Assembly: GCA_947258905.1 (NCBI GenBank)
Contig: CAMYKF010000128.1
Coordinates: 1-27,240, forward strand
Direction: 5' to 3'
DNA: 27,240 nucleotides
Origin: an uncultured Pirellulaceae bacterium
GTDB lineage: Bacteria > Planctomycetota > Planctomycetia > Pirellulales > Pirellulaceae
The first letter of the stretch is position 1. Each line of letters opens with the position of its first letter. The position numbers and the translations under genes are program-made. Below, piece after piece: positions 6,720 through 15,914 of the stretch. Under the pieces are notes generated by a model that searched no databases, had not been told where the DNA came from, and saw nothing but the letters and a program-made list of their open reading frames with translations.

Positions 6720-7289
6720 ATGGGCACCTACAAAACTAACGACTTTCGAAAAGGACTCAAGGTTCAAATCGACGGCGAGCCCTATTTGATGGTCGAGATG
6801 AACTTCGTCAAACCCGGCAAGGGCAACGCGCTATACAAGTGCAAGTTGAAGAACCTGATTCGCGGAACGGTACTGCAACGCACCTACAAGGGCGGTGACT
6901 CGCTGGAATCAGCCGACGTGATGGAGATCGATGTTCAGTACCTGTACCGCCAGGGCGACACGTTCGTATTCATGAATACCGAGGACTACGAACAATACGA
7001 GCTCTCGGCCGACCAGGTCGATGAGAACTGGAAGTATCTCAAGGACGGTATGGACTGCAAAATGGTGCTGTACAACAGCAACCCCATTACGCTGACACCG
7101 CCCAACCATGTGGTGCTGAACGTGGAATTTTGCGAACCGGGTGCCAAGGGCGATACGGCGACCAATGTGACCAAACCGGTCAAGGTAGAAACGGGTGCCG
7201 AGTTCATTGCCCCCGCCTTCATTAACATGGGCGACAACATCAAAATCGACACCCGCACCGGCGCCTATATTGAGCGAGTCAAATCCTGA
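6720..7289 (+). CDS. efp: translation elongation factor P
   Basis: This is a 189-aa, full-length three-domain EF-P. The N-terminal KOW-like domain starts MGTYKTNDFRKGLKVQIDGE and carries the tip loop FVKPGKGNALYKCKL, in which Lys34 is the residue modified in bacteria with EpmA/EpmB. OB-fold domains follow, with NPITLTPPNHVVLNVEF and the C-terminal signature FINMGDNIKIDTRTGAYIER. EF-P binds between the P and E sites of the ribosome and relieves stalling at proline stretches. The ATG at 6720 follows AGGAAG by a few bases; the upstream open frame to 6315 is antisense to epmB and rejected. The neighbouring epmB explains how Lys34 would be beta-lysylated. Confidence 0.97.
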   Translation: MGTYKTNDFRKGLKVQIDGEPYLMVEMNFVKPGKGNALYKCKLKNLIRGTVLQRTYKGGDSLESADVMEIDVQYLYRQGDTFVFMNTEDYEQYELSADQVDENWKYLKDGMDCKMVLYNSNPITLTPPNHVVLNVEFCEPGAKGDTATNVTKPVKVETGAEFIAPAFINMGDNIKIDTRTGAYIERVKS

Positions 7290-7308
7290 TCGGAACTGGC
7301 ACCGGCCC

Positions 7309-8718
7309 ATGAAAGTTGAATTCCACGGTGCAGCCCGCACCGTCACCGGAAGCAAACACCTGATCCACTTTCAGGGCAAACAGTTGCTGCTGGATTGCGG
7401 AATCTATCAGGGCAGACGCAAGGAAGCGTTTCGGAAAAACCGCAACTTGCCCTTCGACGCAAAATCGCTTGACGCCGTTGTCCTGTCACACGCCCATATT
7501 GATCACAGTGGCAACCTGCCGTCGCTGGTCAAAAGCGGCTATCGCGGTCCGATCTACGCCACGACGGCCAGCCGCGATCTGGCGGTGCACATGCTGCTGG
7601 ATTCGGCCAAGATCCAGGAATCGGATGTCCGCTATGTGAACAAGAAGCGCCGCCGCGATGGCCAGACGCCGTTCGAGCCGCTGTACGACCAGGACGACGC
7701 GATCGATACGATCAAGCGGATGCGGTGCCAGGATTTTGGCGTGCGTTTTGAACCGATTCCGGGTGTGACCTGCCAGTATTATTTTGCCGGACACATGCTG
7801 GGTGCGGCGATCGTGTCGCTGGACTTCGCGCCCGACAACGGCGAGCCCTTTCGTCTGGTGTTTAGCGGGGACCTCGGTCGTTCGGAGGTGGCGATTCTGC
7901 GGGATCCCGAAATCGTGGCCGACGCCAGCTATCTGATCATGGAGGCGACTTATGGCGACCGCTCGCACAAGGCCGGCGGTGACGCCGACGCCATACTGCT
8001 GAAAGCCGCGCAGGACGCGTGGGCTGATCGCGGCAAATTGATCATCCCTGCATTTTCCGTGGGACGTACTCAGGAAATTGTCTACCGGCTGAATCTGCTG
8101 TTTGAAAAGAACAAGCTGCCGCCGATGCAGGTGTTTGTCGACAGCCCGCTGGCCGTCAACGCGACGACCGTGTTTCGCGAGCACATCGAGTGCCTCAATG
8201 AGAACTTCATTCAGCAGGTGCTGGACGAAGAGGATCAGGACCCGCTGGGTTTTCGCGATTTGCATTACGTGCGCAAAGTACAGGATTCCAAGGCGCTCAA
8301 TGAATACAAAAAGCCCTGCATCATTATCAGCGCCTCGGGGATGTGCGAGGCGGGACGCGTTTTGCACCACTTGAAGAACAACATCGGCAAACCCAACACC
8401 ACCATCCTGTTTTCAGGTTACCAGGCACCCCACACGCTCGGCCGACGCATTCTGGAAGGCGAAAAGAAAGTGCGGATTTATGGCGAACAGTACAATGTGC
8501 GGGCCAAGGTGCTGAAACTGGAAGGCACCAGCGGGCACGCCGACCAGCACGGTTTGCTGGAATGGGCTACCGAGATTGCTGCGGCAGGCAATCTCAAACA
8601 AGTGGCGCTGGTCCATTGTGAATTCGAACCGGCCGACGAATTTCGGCAACAATTGCACAAGGCCGGCATTGAAAAAGTGATCATTCCCGCGCCGGGCGAC
8701 ATCATGCCGCTGGGATAA
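7309..8718 (+). CDS. metallo-beta-lactamase/beta-CASP/RMMBL exonuclease-like protein
   Basis: From the ATG at 7309 the product is 469 aa, typical of bacterial CPSF73-like beta-CASP nucleases. MBL motif 2 is HAHIDHSG with His61, His63, Asp65 and His66. It is followed by AGHMLGAA (motif 3 His) and FSGDLGRSE (motif 4 Asp). The beta-CASP insert includes IPAFSVGRTQEIVYRL, FVDSPLAVNATTVFREH and IIISASGMCEAGRVLHHL. The C-terminal RMMBL region has TSGHADQHGLLEW and ALVHCEFEPAD. Relatives are zinc-dependent RNA endo- or exonucleases; the exact substrate here is unknown. It starts 19 bases after efp, so the two genes probably share a transcript that links translation with RNA processing. Confidence 0.92.
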   Translation: MKVEFHGAARTVTGSKHLIHFQGKQLLLDCGIYQGRRKEAFRKNRNLPFDAKSLDAVVLSHAHIDHSGNLPSLVKSGYRGPIYATTASRDLAVHMLLDSAKIQESDVRYVNKKRRRDGQTPFEPLYDQDDAIDTIKRMRCQDFGVRFEPIPGVTCQYYFAGHMLGAAIVSLDFAPDNGEPFRLVFSGDLGRSEVAILRDPEIVADASYLIMEATYGDRSHKAGGDADAILLKAAQDAWADRGKLIIPAFSVGRTQEIVYRLNLLFEKNKLPPMQVFVDSPLAVNATTVFREHIECLNENFIQQVLDEEDQDPLGFRDLHYVRKVQDSKALNEYKKPCIIISASGMCEAGRVLHHLKNNIGKPNTTILFSGYQAPHTLGRRILEGEKKVRIYGEQYNVRAKVLKLEGTSGHADQHGLLEWATEIAAAGNLKQVALVHCEFEPADEFRQQLHKAGIEKVIIPAPGDIMPLG

Positions 8719-8721
8719 GTC

Positions 8722-8766
8722 GGTTCATCGTGCAGGGCTCAGTGGCAACGAGCGTTGGCATGAACC
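8722..8766. terminator. nested hairpin between convergent genes
   Basis: TGGCAACG (8743-8750) pairs with CGTTGGCA (8753-8760) apart from one G-G mismatch. Around it, GGTTCAT (8722-8728) can pair with ATGAACC (8760-8766). The structure lies just after the beta-CASP stop and before the 3' end of the giant minus-strand gene, so it could end transcription from either side. There is no clean T-tract. Confidence 0.3.
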
Positions 8767-8805
8767 AGCGCGACGCATTCCGCAAGTGGCATCTGGCATT
8801 AGTCT

Positions 8806-11800
8806 CTATTCCTTGGGTACATCGGCCTCCCTGACAATCGCTCCGAACTCGTCACTGATCACGAGGATCGAGAACCGGTTCACATCGTCCAGATTCTGGT
8901 TGGAAAGCGACGCGTAGTCGAAGCGGCCGCGAAGGTCCGTGTATCCATCCTTGTAAAAATGCAAACTGCCATCGGCCTTGCGGGCATAAACCTTGACGTA
9001 CAGTCGCGGCAGCATGTCACCCGAATCGGCGTCCGTGATCTTCAACTGGCCGAATTGCTCGATCAGTTGCACGGTCATCGAATTGGCATAGTAGGCCTGG
9101 CGTTTGGTGTCGCCGGCTCCGATCACTTCCACCAGCACATTGCTGTTGCGGAACTGATCAGGCAGATCGATTTCCACCGTGTCGCTGTCGCCCGAGAGGC
9201 TGACCGTCTCCGTGGCGTTCGGCTTGATCAAGGCGAATCCTTCGTCTTGACGCTGCACAAACGGATTGCGACTGAACAACAGTTCCACGTCCATCTGGTA
9301 GTAGTTGACGATCAGCTCATCGAGGTTCTGGTATCTAACCTTGGTCTTCCGGGACTCGACGACGAAGTCGAAACTCGGGGTCTGACTGGCCGCGGCCGTT
9401 TGCTGCTGCGACTGGTCGGTGTCATCCACCACCGCCGTGGCTCCGCCGCGAATCTCGTCGACCTGACTGGTCACGGCGACAAACAAATCACGCCAGCGTT
9501 TGACGGGATAGTCCTTGTAGCGGTCGGCGATCTCGGCAGCCTCGTCCGGTTTTTCCAGATACATCGCGATGTAGGCAGCACAGTAATCGTATTGCAGCCG
9601 CACTGGCAAGCGATCGACATTAACCTGATTGAAATGATCGATGCCTTCGGCAATCCGGTCCTGCAACAACATGTAATAGGCCAGCGCCAAATGTCCTTCG
9701 TCATCCGCAGCGGTTTGGCGGGCGACGATATCCAGCAGCCGGTGATACTGGCCCCAAATGTGATTATTGAGGATCTTGCGATTGGGACCCAGCTGATGGG
9801 CGCGGGCATTGACCAGCGGCCAGTACTCGCGGTGTTCGTAAACGTGCCGGATCACCGGTTCGATGTTGAGGATTTCCGATTGCAGAAAGATGCCGCACTG
9901 GGCCACGAAATTGTCGGCATGCTGCAGAAACTGCCCGATGGTTTCCTTGTCATCGTGGTGAATCGAGTACGACCACAGCACGTCGTTATAGGCAAATCGT
10001 TTGCCCAGCATTTCGATCACGTCCTGGTAGAACTCCTCATCCTTCAGACGGAAGGCGATCAGGGACAAGTCGATCGATTGCAGGTTTTCGTTGCTCAGGA
10101 AATCCAGCACCTGGTTCTCGGTGCCGTTTTGGGAAATCCACGCCCATGACTCGGTGTCAATTTCCGACGGCTTGTCCACGACATTGAATCGCAGCGGATC
10201 GGCCACGGCCACCGCCCGGGCTTCCATGGAAACATGAGCCGGATAATGGGCGAAATCGCCTGGTGTCGGGAAGTAGAAGAAGTACTCCAGCGTTTGCGTA
10301 CTGAACGCTGCCAGGTCCATTTGTTGGGTTTTGGTTTCATGACTGCTGGCCGCCGGCAGGGCGCCTGCGGGAATCTGAATCAGCAAGTCGATTTCCTGCG
10401 GCGTGGAGGTCGGATTGGTGATCACGACCTGGCCGCCATACAACACGTTGGCGATGAATTCGTCGCGAATGAACTTCTCATGGGCTTTGCCATTGATCGT
10501 GCGATAACGATCGTCGACCCGGAAGAAGTTTTCGCTGACCAGGATCGTCGAGTCGCCGCGATCAAAGACCGCCGGCCGCACCTGCTCGAAGAATGCAATC
10601 AGGTCATTCTGCGGCACCATCCGCATCGTATTGTCAACGAATTCAGTTTCGTGCTCGGGCTTTTCAAAGGGCAAATCGAGAACCGTCAGGGCCATCATCA
10701 TTTCGGTGAAGTTGCGCGAACTCTCGGCAAAGAATGGCGAGAGGAATGGCTCGTCTGGCGTGTGCAGGGCGTAATCCCGCCAGAAACGGTTGACCCGGAC
10801 GAGATCCGAATTCTGTTGCTGGATGGGCAAGTGATAGTAGTTGTTTTCCACCCATTCCTGAGTCGGCTTGAGTCGTCGGAAATACTGCTGCATTTGCTTG
10901 CGTTTGAGTTGCAGCGCTTCCATGTCTTCAAAGTACTCGCCGCGACGACCGCCGAAGCCGCCACCGGCGAAATCGTCGGCCTCGCCAGCTTGAAACTGAG
11001 CTTGCGCTTCTTCCGCTTCGTCCACGGCGTTGTCACGTGAACGATCAGCGCGCCCCATGGAACGCCGGCGCTCGCGCAGTTCAGCGCGGGCTTGCGGATC
11101 GGCAGGTCGCCCGCGATAGGCGTTTTGCGGAGCAGGCATAGCCGTGGCCGGAGCGCCTTCCGCTGGTACCGCATCCATCGCCACAATGCCCGCTGCCGCC
11201 TCGGATTTATCGGCGTCCTGTTCCTCCAGCAGTTGTCGCCGCACATTGCGATCCATCAGCTGTGCCATTTTGCCATCGACGTCCAGGCCGCTGCCGGCAA
11301 CCGCAAAACTGTACAACCGGTCAAAATCGCGGCGGGACGTGGGATGATTGTCGTAGTCGTCGCCGATGAACTGGTTGAGTCTTTGCCTGTGGTCGTCGCG
11401 GCGGCGACCGAGCAGGATTTGCTCGACCGTGTTCAGTCGCTGGAATTCCCAGGCCTGAATCCACGCATCCAGTTTCATTTCCAGCAGGTACTCGTCCAGA
11501 AATGTTTTGTGCAACTTGTTGCGCAAGTACGGCACAATCACCGATTCGAAGTATTCGGAATCCTTATGCAGCAGGAAGAAGTTCAGTTCGTGACAGGCGT
11601 ACTTTGTGTATAGCTTGAACTTTTCCTCATCCGTCTTGTTGGGCCAGTCCATGAGGAACCCGAACTCAGCCAGCTGGTTGTTGGCGGTCAGCGTAATGAA
11701 GTAGCGATAGACATCGGCCAGATCGTCGTATTGCTGGAAACGAGCCGACGTGGCGTCGTTCAGCTCGAAATCCTCGCCGGCCCGCAGCACGGTGTATTGT

Positions 11801-14800
11801 TTTTGCTGGGCAAAGTGGTTGTCGGGGTCCAGTGCCTCGGCCAGTCGCAGATCGCGATATTTCAGCGGTGACTCGGGCAGCACGGCATGCCGCACCAGTG
11901 TTTGGAAATGGTTTTGGGCAACGACCTGGATCATTTGTTTGTCGCCCAGCAGTTCCAGATCGATTTCCACGATTCCGTCCTTGTCGGGCAGCAGATTGGC
12001 GAGCACCACGGCGGACTCGGCCAGGAAATCCAGGTTATTGAAGTCCGAGTTGACTTGTTGTTCACCGTCGGCCGCGCCTCCGCGCGAGCCCCTGGAATCC
12101 TGACCGGGAGCAACGCCGCCAAACTCGTCGCCGGTCTGGGCAACCTGCACTTCGTTTTCAGTCGTGCGAATGGCCCATGGATTGAGCAGCAGCGAAGGCC
12201 GCGTCAGCATGTTCCCCGGAAACTTTTGTGCCAACCGGCGATCCAGAATGTAGCGATACTCCTCGCCGATGGCTCGACCTGCGATGTAGCCGCTGGGTCG
12301 CACGCTGCGCCGCACGGACAACGGTTCGATGTCACCCACCCGGGCCAGTTCAGCAAAGGCATTGAACCGCGGCTGGAATCTAGTGGCCAGGACGTGCACG
12401 CGTGAAAAACTGCCGTCACCATCCAGATAAATTCGCATTTTGTCTTCCTGCACATCGATTTTCGTGACATGCAGGGGATTGGAACCGCGTCGTTCCAGAT
12501 TGCGCCAAGGACCCAGCACAAATCCATGCGTCTCGGGACCACTGGTGACCTGAATTCGCGTACGCTGGCCATTGCGTCCGAGGTACAGTTCGTAATCGCC
12601 CGGCGGCAGCGGACTGACCGTGATCAGGCCATCGCCTGCCGATACCTTGTCGGATCGATCCTGGTAATACGTGTTGCCGCGCAATTCGAGAAGATAGGGC
12701 ACGGGATCGGCCTCTGCGGCATCGAAGGGCACGTGCACCGGTTGTTGGTCCGAAACATTAATCGTGCCATAACCCGATTGCCGTGAGCGGTTCAGCGTCC
12801 AGGTCTGTTCGGGTGTACCGGCCAGTTGAGCGGAAATCCATACGATATCCTCAAGGGCGCCGAGTTTGATCTGACCGCGTTCGTCGGACTGCAGATTCGC
12901 AGTGACTGTGTCGGTGAACAAACGATGCTTGAGCTTCAACAGCACTGCCTGGGAAGGACGAGCTTCTCCGGTCTTGCCGCGCACGGCCAGCCAGAAACCC
13001 TCGTCGTTCTCGCGCATATGCACAGTTTGCAGGGACTGTGAGCGATCGATTTCGTTGAAGTTATACGACTGGCTGGCGGCCAGATCCTGCGGTTCGTTGC
13101 GGCTGACGTTTTGCACTCGCGCCTTTAATTCAAAGCTGATCGATTGCAGGCGGGCCGGTACGAGAATCTCGACTTCCGTCTCGTGTTCCTCGACCAATTC
13201 CAGATCGCGGAACTCCTTGGTGGTCTGGATCCCGTCCAGATCGGTTGCCCGCACGAGCAGGCTGACGTCTTCCAGCAAACGCAACGGAGCCGGCTGACCG
13301 GCCACGCGCAATTGCGGTCGCACCAGTACGTTGGCCGTGCCACCCTTGACCAGTGATTCGCGATCGACATAGATGCCGGCCCGCAAGTCCCACGATTCGG
13401 CAAGATGGTTGAAACTGGAGCGGACGCTCAACCCGCCATGCTCCAGGATGACGGTTTCGGTTCCGGGTTGCGTCGAAAAGGGGACGGTGATGCGACTATC
13501 GTCATCCGGGGTGTATTCGCGTCCGGCAATCCACAACGTGGCGTCATCGACTGGCTGGCGATCCTCATCCACGATTGTGAAACGCTGCCCGGCCACGGTC
13601 GTGTCCATCAGAAAATGCAACTGCCCCTTGCGAACCAGCGCCCGGCTGCTTTTGCCGTTGCCGATAAAATCAATCACAAACACGCCGCGATGATCGATTT
13701 CGGGGAACTTAAACGTCCGCTCGACACGCCGCACGGGAGCCTCGTTGTAATCAAGGGTGCGTTGCCAGTTGGGAACCAGCCCATCGAGGTTGATGTCGGT
13801 GTTGATTTCGCGATCGCGAGTGCGGTAGTAATTGGCCGTGTTGATTTCGAAGATCTTGACGATCAGATTCTGTACGTTCTTGGTGGTGAGCTTGATTTCA
13901 ACTTCATCGTCCACCTGGTACATCTCGGGATTGGTGAAGGCAAAGTCCAGATCGACGCGTTTCATCAGTTCCTGATACACGGCGGGCGACAGCATCGATG
14001 CCCACTGCTCGACATCGCCCAGCCCGGCGGTGATTTTGGCTTCGGCAAAACGCTCGCGCAGATAGGTATCCCGCACCCATGGCAGGAATTCGTTGAAGTC
14101 CGCGGCATCGACCAGTAAATGGTGCAGGTAATCACGCACCAGCGGCTCGTCCGTGCGAACGGGGGCCAGTCGGATCGACTGACGGAAATCCGCGTTCAGA
14201 TCCACCAGGTTGCGACGCGAGCGCATGTCTTCGATCAAACGCGGATTGATGTAGGAAACATTGCGGGGCAGTTTCAGGTAGGTCAGGAACCGCTCGCGAT
14301 CATACATGCCCAGCGTGCGATCCAGTTCGAGACGGCGATACAGAACACAGGCTTTCAGCGAGTTGTGTGACGGATTCAATTCGGAAACGAATGCCCACAG
14401 ACGGTCCAGCCAGGCCACATGTTCCTCGCTGTCAAAACGCCAGTTAACGTCGTTGCCGGGTGCCAGCCTGGCGAGGTAAATATTGACGAAACCCGTTTCG
14501 TTTCGCAGGGCAGGCCGCAAACGCATTAACTCATCCAGCTGCTCGAGCAACAGATTCTGATGAATGGTGTAGCTGCCAAAGGCGGCGGCATCGCGATTCT
14601 CCAGATCGCGAACAATCAGCTGCGGCAGATCGACAATTTTCGGATGCGTCAACCGCTGCAGCAGATGTCGCAACTGGTTCTTGTTCAGTTCCTGACCGGC
14701 GGCCCGGGCCAGTGCGATGTCCTCGAAGCGATTCGTGTTGTTGCGGGCCAGCGCGCGTCGGTTGAGGCGTTCGAAACTGATCACTTCCTGATCCAGCTCG

Positions 14801-15189
14801 GTGGGCAATCCCGGCTCGGCCGAAGGGCGGCGACGCTGGTGATTAAAACGCAGATCCAGTTTGTCGGTCAGGTAATCGAGAGTGCGGCTGGGGGTGGTAC
14901 CATAGGTCAACAGGGCCTGACGATGTTCGATTTCCACCATGCGGGAGGAACGGCCCAGTCGGGTGTCCCACACCTTGAGCATCTCGGCGACTTTTTCAAA
15001 CTGCTCGGTGTTCTGGTAGTGCAGGCAGTGAAAGTAATAGAACGGTTCGGTCCCCGGCACGAGTTCTTGCAGGGCTTCAGCCCGATCCTCGGCCAGCGCG
15101 AAGGATTCAATAAAGTCGATATCCTGAGCAACGGCAGTGCTCGCGATCGCGGTTGTCAAAACGAGTCCTGTCAGCAAGTGGCGAAACAT
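8806..15189 (-). CDS. giant secreted multidomain protein with macroglobulin-like and helical segments
   Basis: The ATG at 15189 follows GAGGT and begins a signal peptide (MFRHLLTGLVLTTAIASTAVAQ), giving about 2127 aa; the frame's upstream ATG at 15228 is less likely. Residues 1-400 look helical. From about 411 (NPEMYQVDDEVEIKLTTKNV) to about 900 there are repeated beta-sandwich segments resembling MG/MG2 domains of bacterial alpha-2-macroglobulins, with GRF-like 'VDRESLVKGGTANVLVRPQL' phrasing. A helical region follows, then an Ala/Pro/Arg/Gly-rich linker (about 1326-1430), another beta-rich segment near 1640, TPR-like helices near 1820-1910, and a C-terminal carboxypeptidase-regulatory-like sandwich (about 2047-2110). 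No CGEQ-type thioester is visible, so proteinase trapping by covalent capture is unlikely. It diverges from the ExbB/ExbD operon. The function is unknown. Confidence 0.88.
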   Translation of the reverse strand: MFRHLLTGLVLTTAIASTAVAQDIDFIESFALAEDRAEALQELVPGTEPFYYFHCLHYQNTEQFEKVAEMLKVWDTRLGRSSRMVEIEHRQALLTYGTTPSRTLDYLTDKLDLRFNHQRRRPSAEPGLPTELDQEVISFERLNRRALARNNTNRFEDIALARAAGQELNKNQLRHLLQRLTHPKIVDLPQLIVRDLENRDAAAFGSYTIHQNLLLEQLDELMRLRPALRNETGFVNIYLARLAPGNDVNWRFDSEEHVAWLDRLWAFVSELNPSHNSLKACVLYRRLELDRTLGMYDRERFLTYLKLPRNVSYINPRLIEDMRSRRNLVDLNADFRQSIRLAPVRTDEPLVRDYLHHLLVDAADFNEFLPWVRDTYLRERFAEAKITAGLGDVEQWASMLSPAVYQELMKRVDLDFAFTNPEMYQVDDEVEIKLTTKNVQNLIVKIFEINTANYYRTRDREINTDINLDGLVPNWQRTLDYNEAPVRRVERTFKFPEIDHRGVFVIDFIGNGKSSRALVRKGQLHFLMDTTVAGQRFTIVDEDRQPVDDATLWIAGREYTPDDDSRITVPFSTQPGTETVILEHGGLSVRSSFNHLAESWDLRAGIYVDRESLVKGGTANVLVRPQLRVAGQPAPLRLLEDVSLLVRATDLDGIQTTKEFRDLELVEEHETEVEILVPARLQSISFELKARVQNVSRNEPQDLAASQSYNFNEIDRSQSLQTVHMRENDEGFWLAVRGKTGEARPSQAVLLKLKHRLFTDTVTANLQSDERGQIKLGALEDIVWISAQLAGTPEQTWTLNRSRQSGYGTINVSDQQPVHVPFDAAEADPVPYLLELRGNTYYQDRSDKVSAGDGLITVSPLPPGDYELYLGRNGQRTRIQVTSGPETHGFVLGPWRNLERRGSNPLHVTKIDVQEDKMRIYLDGDGSFSRVHVLATRFQPRFNAFAELARVGDIEPLSVRRSVRPSGYIAGRAIGEEYRYILDRRLAQKFPGNMLTRPSLLLNPWAIRTTENEVQVAQTGDEFGGVAPGQDSRGSRGGAADGEQQVNSDFNNLDFLAESAVVLANLLPDKDGIVEIDLELLGDKQMIQVVAQNHFQTLVRHAVLPESPLKYRDLRLAEALDPDNHFAQQKQYTVLRAGEDFELNDATSARFQQYDDLADVYRYFITLTANNQLAEFGFLMDWPNKTDEEKFKLYTKYACHELNFFLLHKDSEYFESVIVPYLRNKLHKTFLDEYLLEMKLDAWIQAWEFQRLNTVEQILLGRRRDDHRQRLNQFIGDDYDNHPTSRRDFDRLYSFAVAGSGLDVDGKMAQLMDRNVRRQLLEEQDADKSEAAAGIVAMDAVPAEGAPATAMPAPQNAYRGRPADPQARAELRERRRSMGRADRSRDNAVDEAEEAQAQFQAGEADDFAGGGFGGRRGEYFEDMEALQLKRKQMQQYFRRLKPTQEWVENNYYHLPIQQQNSDLVRVNRFWRDYALHTPDEPFLSPFFAESSRNFTEMMMALTVLDLPFEKPEHETEFVDNTMRMVPQNDLIAFFEQVRPAVFDRGDSTILVSENFFRVDDRYRTINGKAHEKFIRDEFIANVLYGGQVVITNPTSTPQEIDLLIQIPAGALPAASSHETKTQQMDLAAFSTQTLEYFFYFPTPGDFAHYPAHVSMEARAVAVADPLRFNVVDKPSEIDTESWAWISQNGTENQVLDFLSNENLQSIDLSLIAFRLKDEEFYQDVIEMLGKRFAYNDVLWSYSIHHDDKETIGQFLQHADNFVAQCGIFLQSEILNIEPVIRHVYEHREYWPLVNARAHQLGPNRKILNNHIWGQYHRLLDIVARQTAADDEGHLALAYYMLLQDRIAEGIDHFNQVNVDRLPVRLQYDYCAAYIAMYLEKPDEAAEIADRYKDYPVKRWRDLFVAVTSQVDEIRGGATAVVDDTDQSQQQTAAASQTPSFDFVVESRKTKVRYQNLDELIVNYYQMDVELLFSRNPFVQRQDEGFALIKPNATETVSLSGDSDTVEIDLPDQFRNSNVLVEVIGAGDTKRQAYYANSMTVQLIEQFGQLKITDADSGDMLPRLYVKVYARKADGSLHFYKDGYTDLRGRFDYASLSNQNLDDVNRFSILVISDEFGAIVREADVPKE

Positions 15190-15258
15190 AACCAAGACCT
15201 CAGCCGTCAATGTAGCGGAAAGTGGCAAGCAAAAAAGAAATCCGAACGAAGAGTCCCC

Positions 15259-15325
15259 CCGGTTCGGACAGCGCCCCGGCGCGTTGATATTTTGATACGC
15301 GTTAATGTACGTTCTGACGAACCGG
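15259..15325. promoter_or_regulatory. nested dyad in the region shared by the giant gene and the ExbBD operon
   Basis: CCGGTTCG (15259-15266) is a perfect inverted copy of CGAACCGG (15318-15325). Within it, CGCGT (15280-15284) and ACGCG (15297-15301) flank two TTGATA copies. The inner and outer dyads have nearly the same centre (about 15291). The 242-base region between the divergent starts (15190-15431) must hold both promoters, and this dyad would be a natural operator. No convincing -35/-10 pair was found for either gene. Confidence 0.3.
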
Positions 15326-15431
15326 CCGTGGCGCTTGTTCCATAATCCGGCTCAAGAATTGCAAAAAACCCGGATTTTCCCAACAATGCAACTAGCAAAA
15401 TCGGCCCTTTCCTTGCGGAACGAAATCCCCC

Positions 15432-15914
15432 ATGCTGCCACGCAACCTGTCCGAGGGAACAACCCCCGGAAGCCTCGTCTGGGAGGACCTGACCAACGGT
15501 ATTCCCACCATTGCCGCGCTCGCACAGTTGTGCAGCCAGCTGCTGGCCAGTCCGCTGGCTGAAGCGGTTGATGTGAGTGTGCTGACGGACGAATCACGGG
15601 CCATTCTGGATGCCGCCCGCCAAACCGGATCGCTAAGTATTCGTGGTGACAAGAATGCGTTTGAACCCGGTGAGCGCTACCTGGCGATTTGCGTCGAACA
15701 GGGCGAGGGCCGGCGGCTGGAGTTTCGCTGTCTGGACAACCCCGAACAAACGATTCGATTTATGGAAGGCTTTCGTCGACTGTGCCAGTGCGGTCTGGTG
15801 ATGCATCAGTTAATGAATGAATTCTCCCTGACGGCCACCGGGTTCGACGCGGCGCGGGAAGTGGATTCGGCGACGGTTCAGGCTTTGATTGAGATGGGCC
15901 GTCATGGCGTTTGA
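15432..15914 (+). CDS. unknown 160-aa protein, first gene of the ExbBD operon
   Basis: The ATG at 15432 starts a 160-aa soluble protein with no signal peptide or membrane helix. It shows alternating helices and strands: IPTIAALAQLCSQLLASPLA, then VDVSVLTDESRAILDAARQT, SIRGDKNAFEPGERYLAICV and RRLEFRCLDNPEQTIRFMEG. It has five cysteines, including a CQC pair near residue 119, which might bind a metal, although the spacing is not that of a known finger. I do not recognise a family. Its stop lies inside the next gene's start region (11-base overlap), which ties it to the operon. As the only predicted cytosolic soluble component apart from the membrane protein's N-domain, it may have a regulatory role (inference). 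Confidence 0.75.
   Translation: MLPRNLSEGTTPGSLVWEDLTNGIPTIAALAQLCSQLLASPLAEAVDVSVLTDESRAILDAARQTGSLSIRGDKNAFEPGERYLAICVEQGEGRRLEFRCLDNPEQTIRFMEGFRRLCQCGLVMHQLMNEFSLTATGFDAAREVDSATVQALIEMGRHGV

Noticed and set aside
7486..8370. 294-aa minus-strand open frame
   Set aside because: It is fully antisense to the beta-CASP gene, whose catalytic motifs are all in the plus-strand frame.
8959..10149. 396-aa plus-strand open frame inside the giant gene
   Set aside because: It is antisense to the clearly coding giant protein. It has no recognisable motif and reflects codon bias of the opposite strand.
11000..11220. Low-complexity region of the giant gene as a separate gene boundary
   Set aside because: The frame is continuous with no stop, and both sides have coding character, so it is a linker within one protein.
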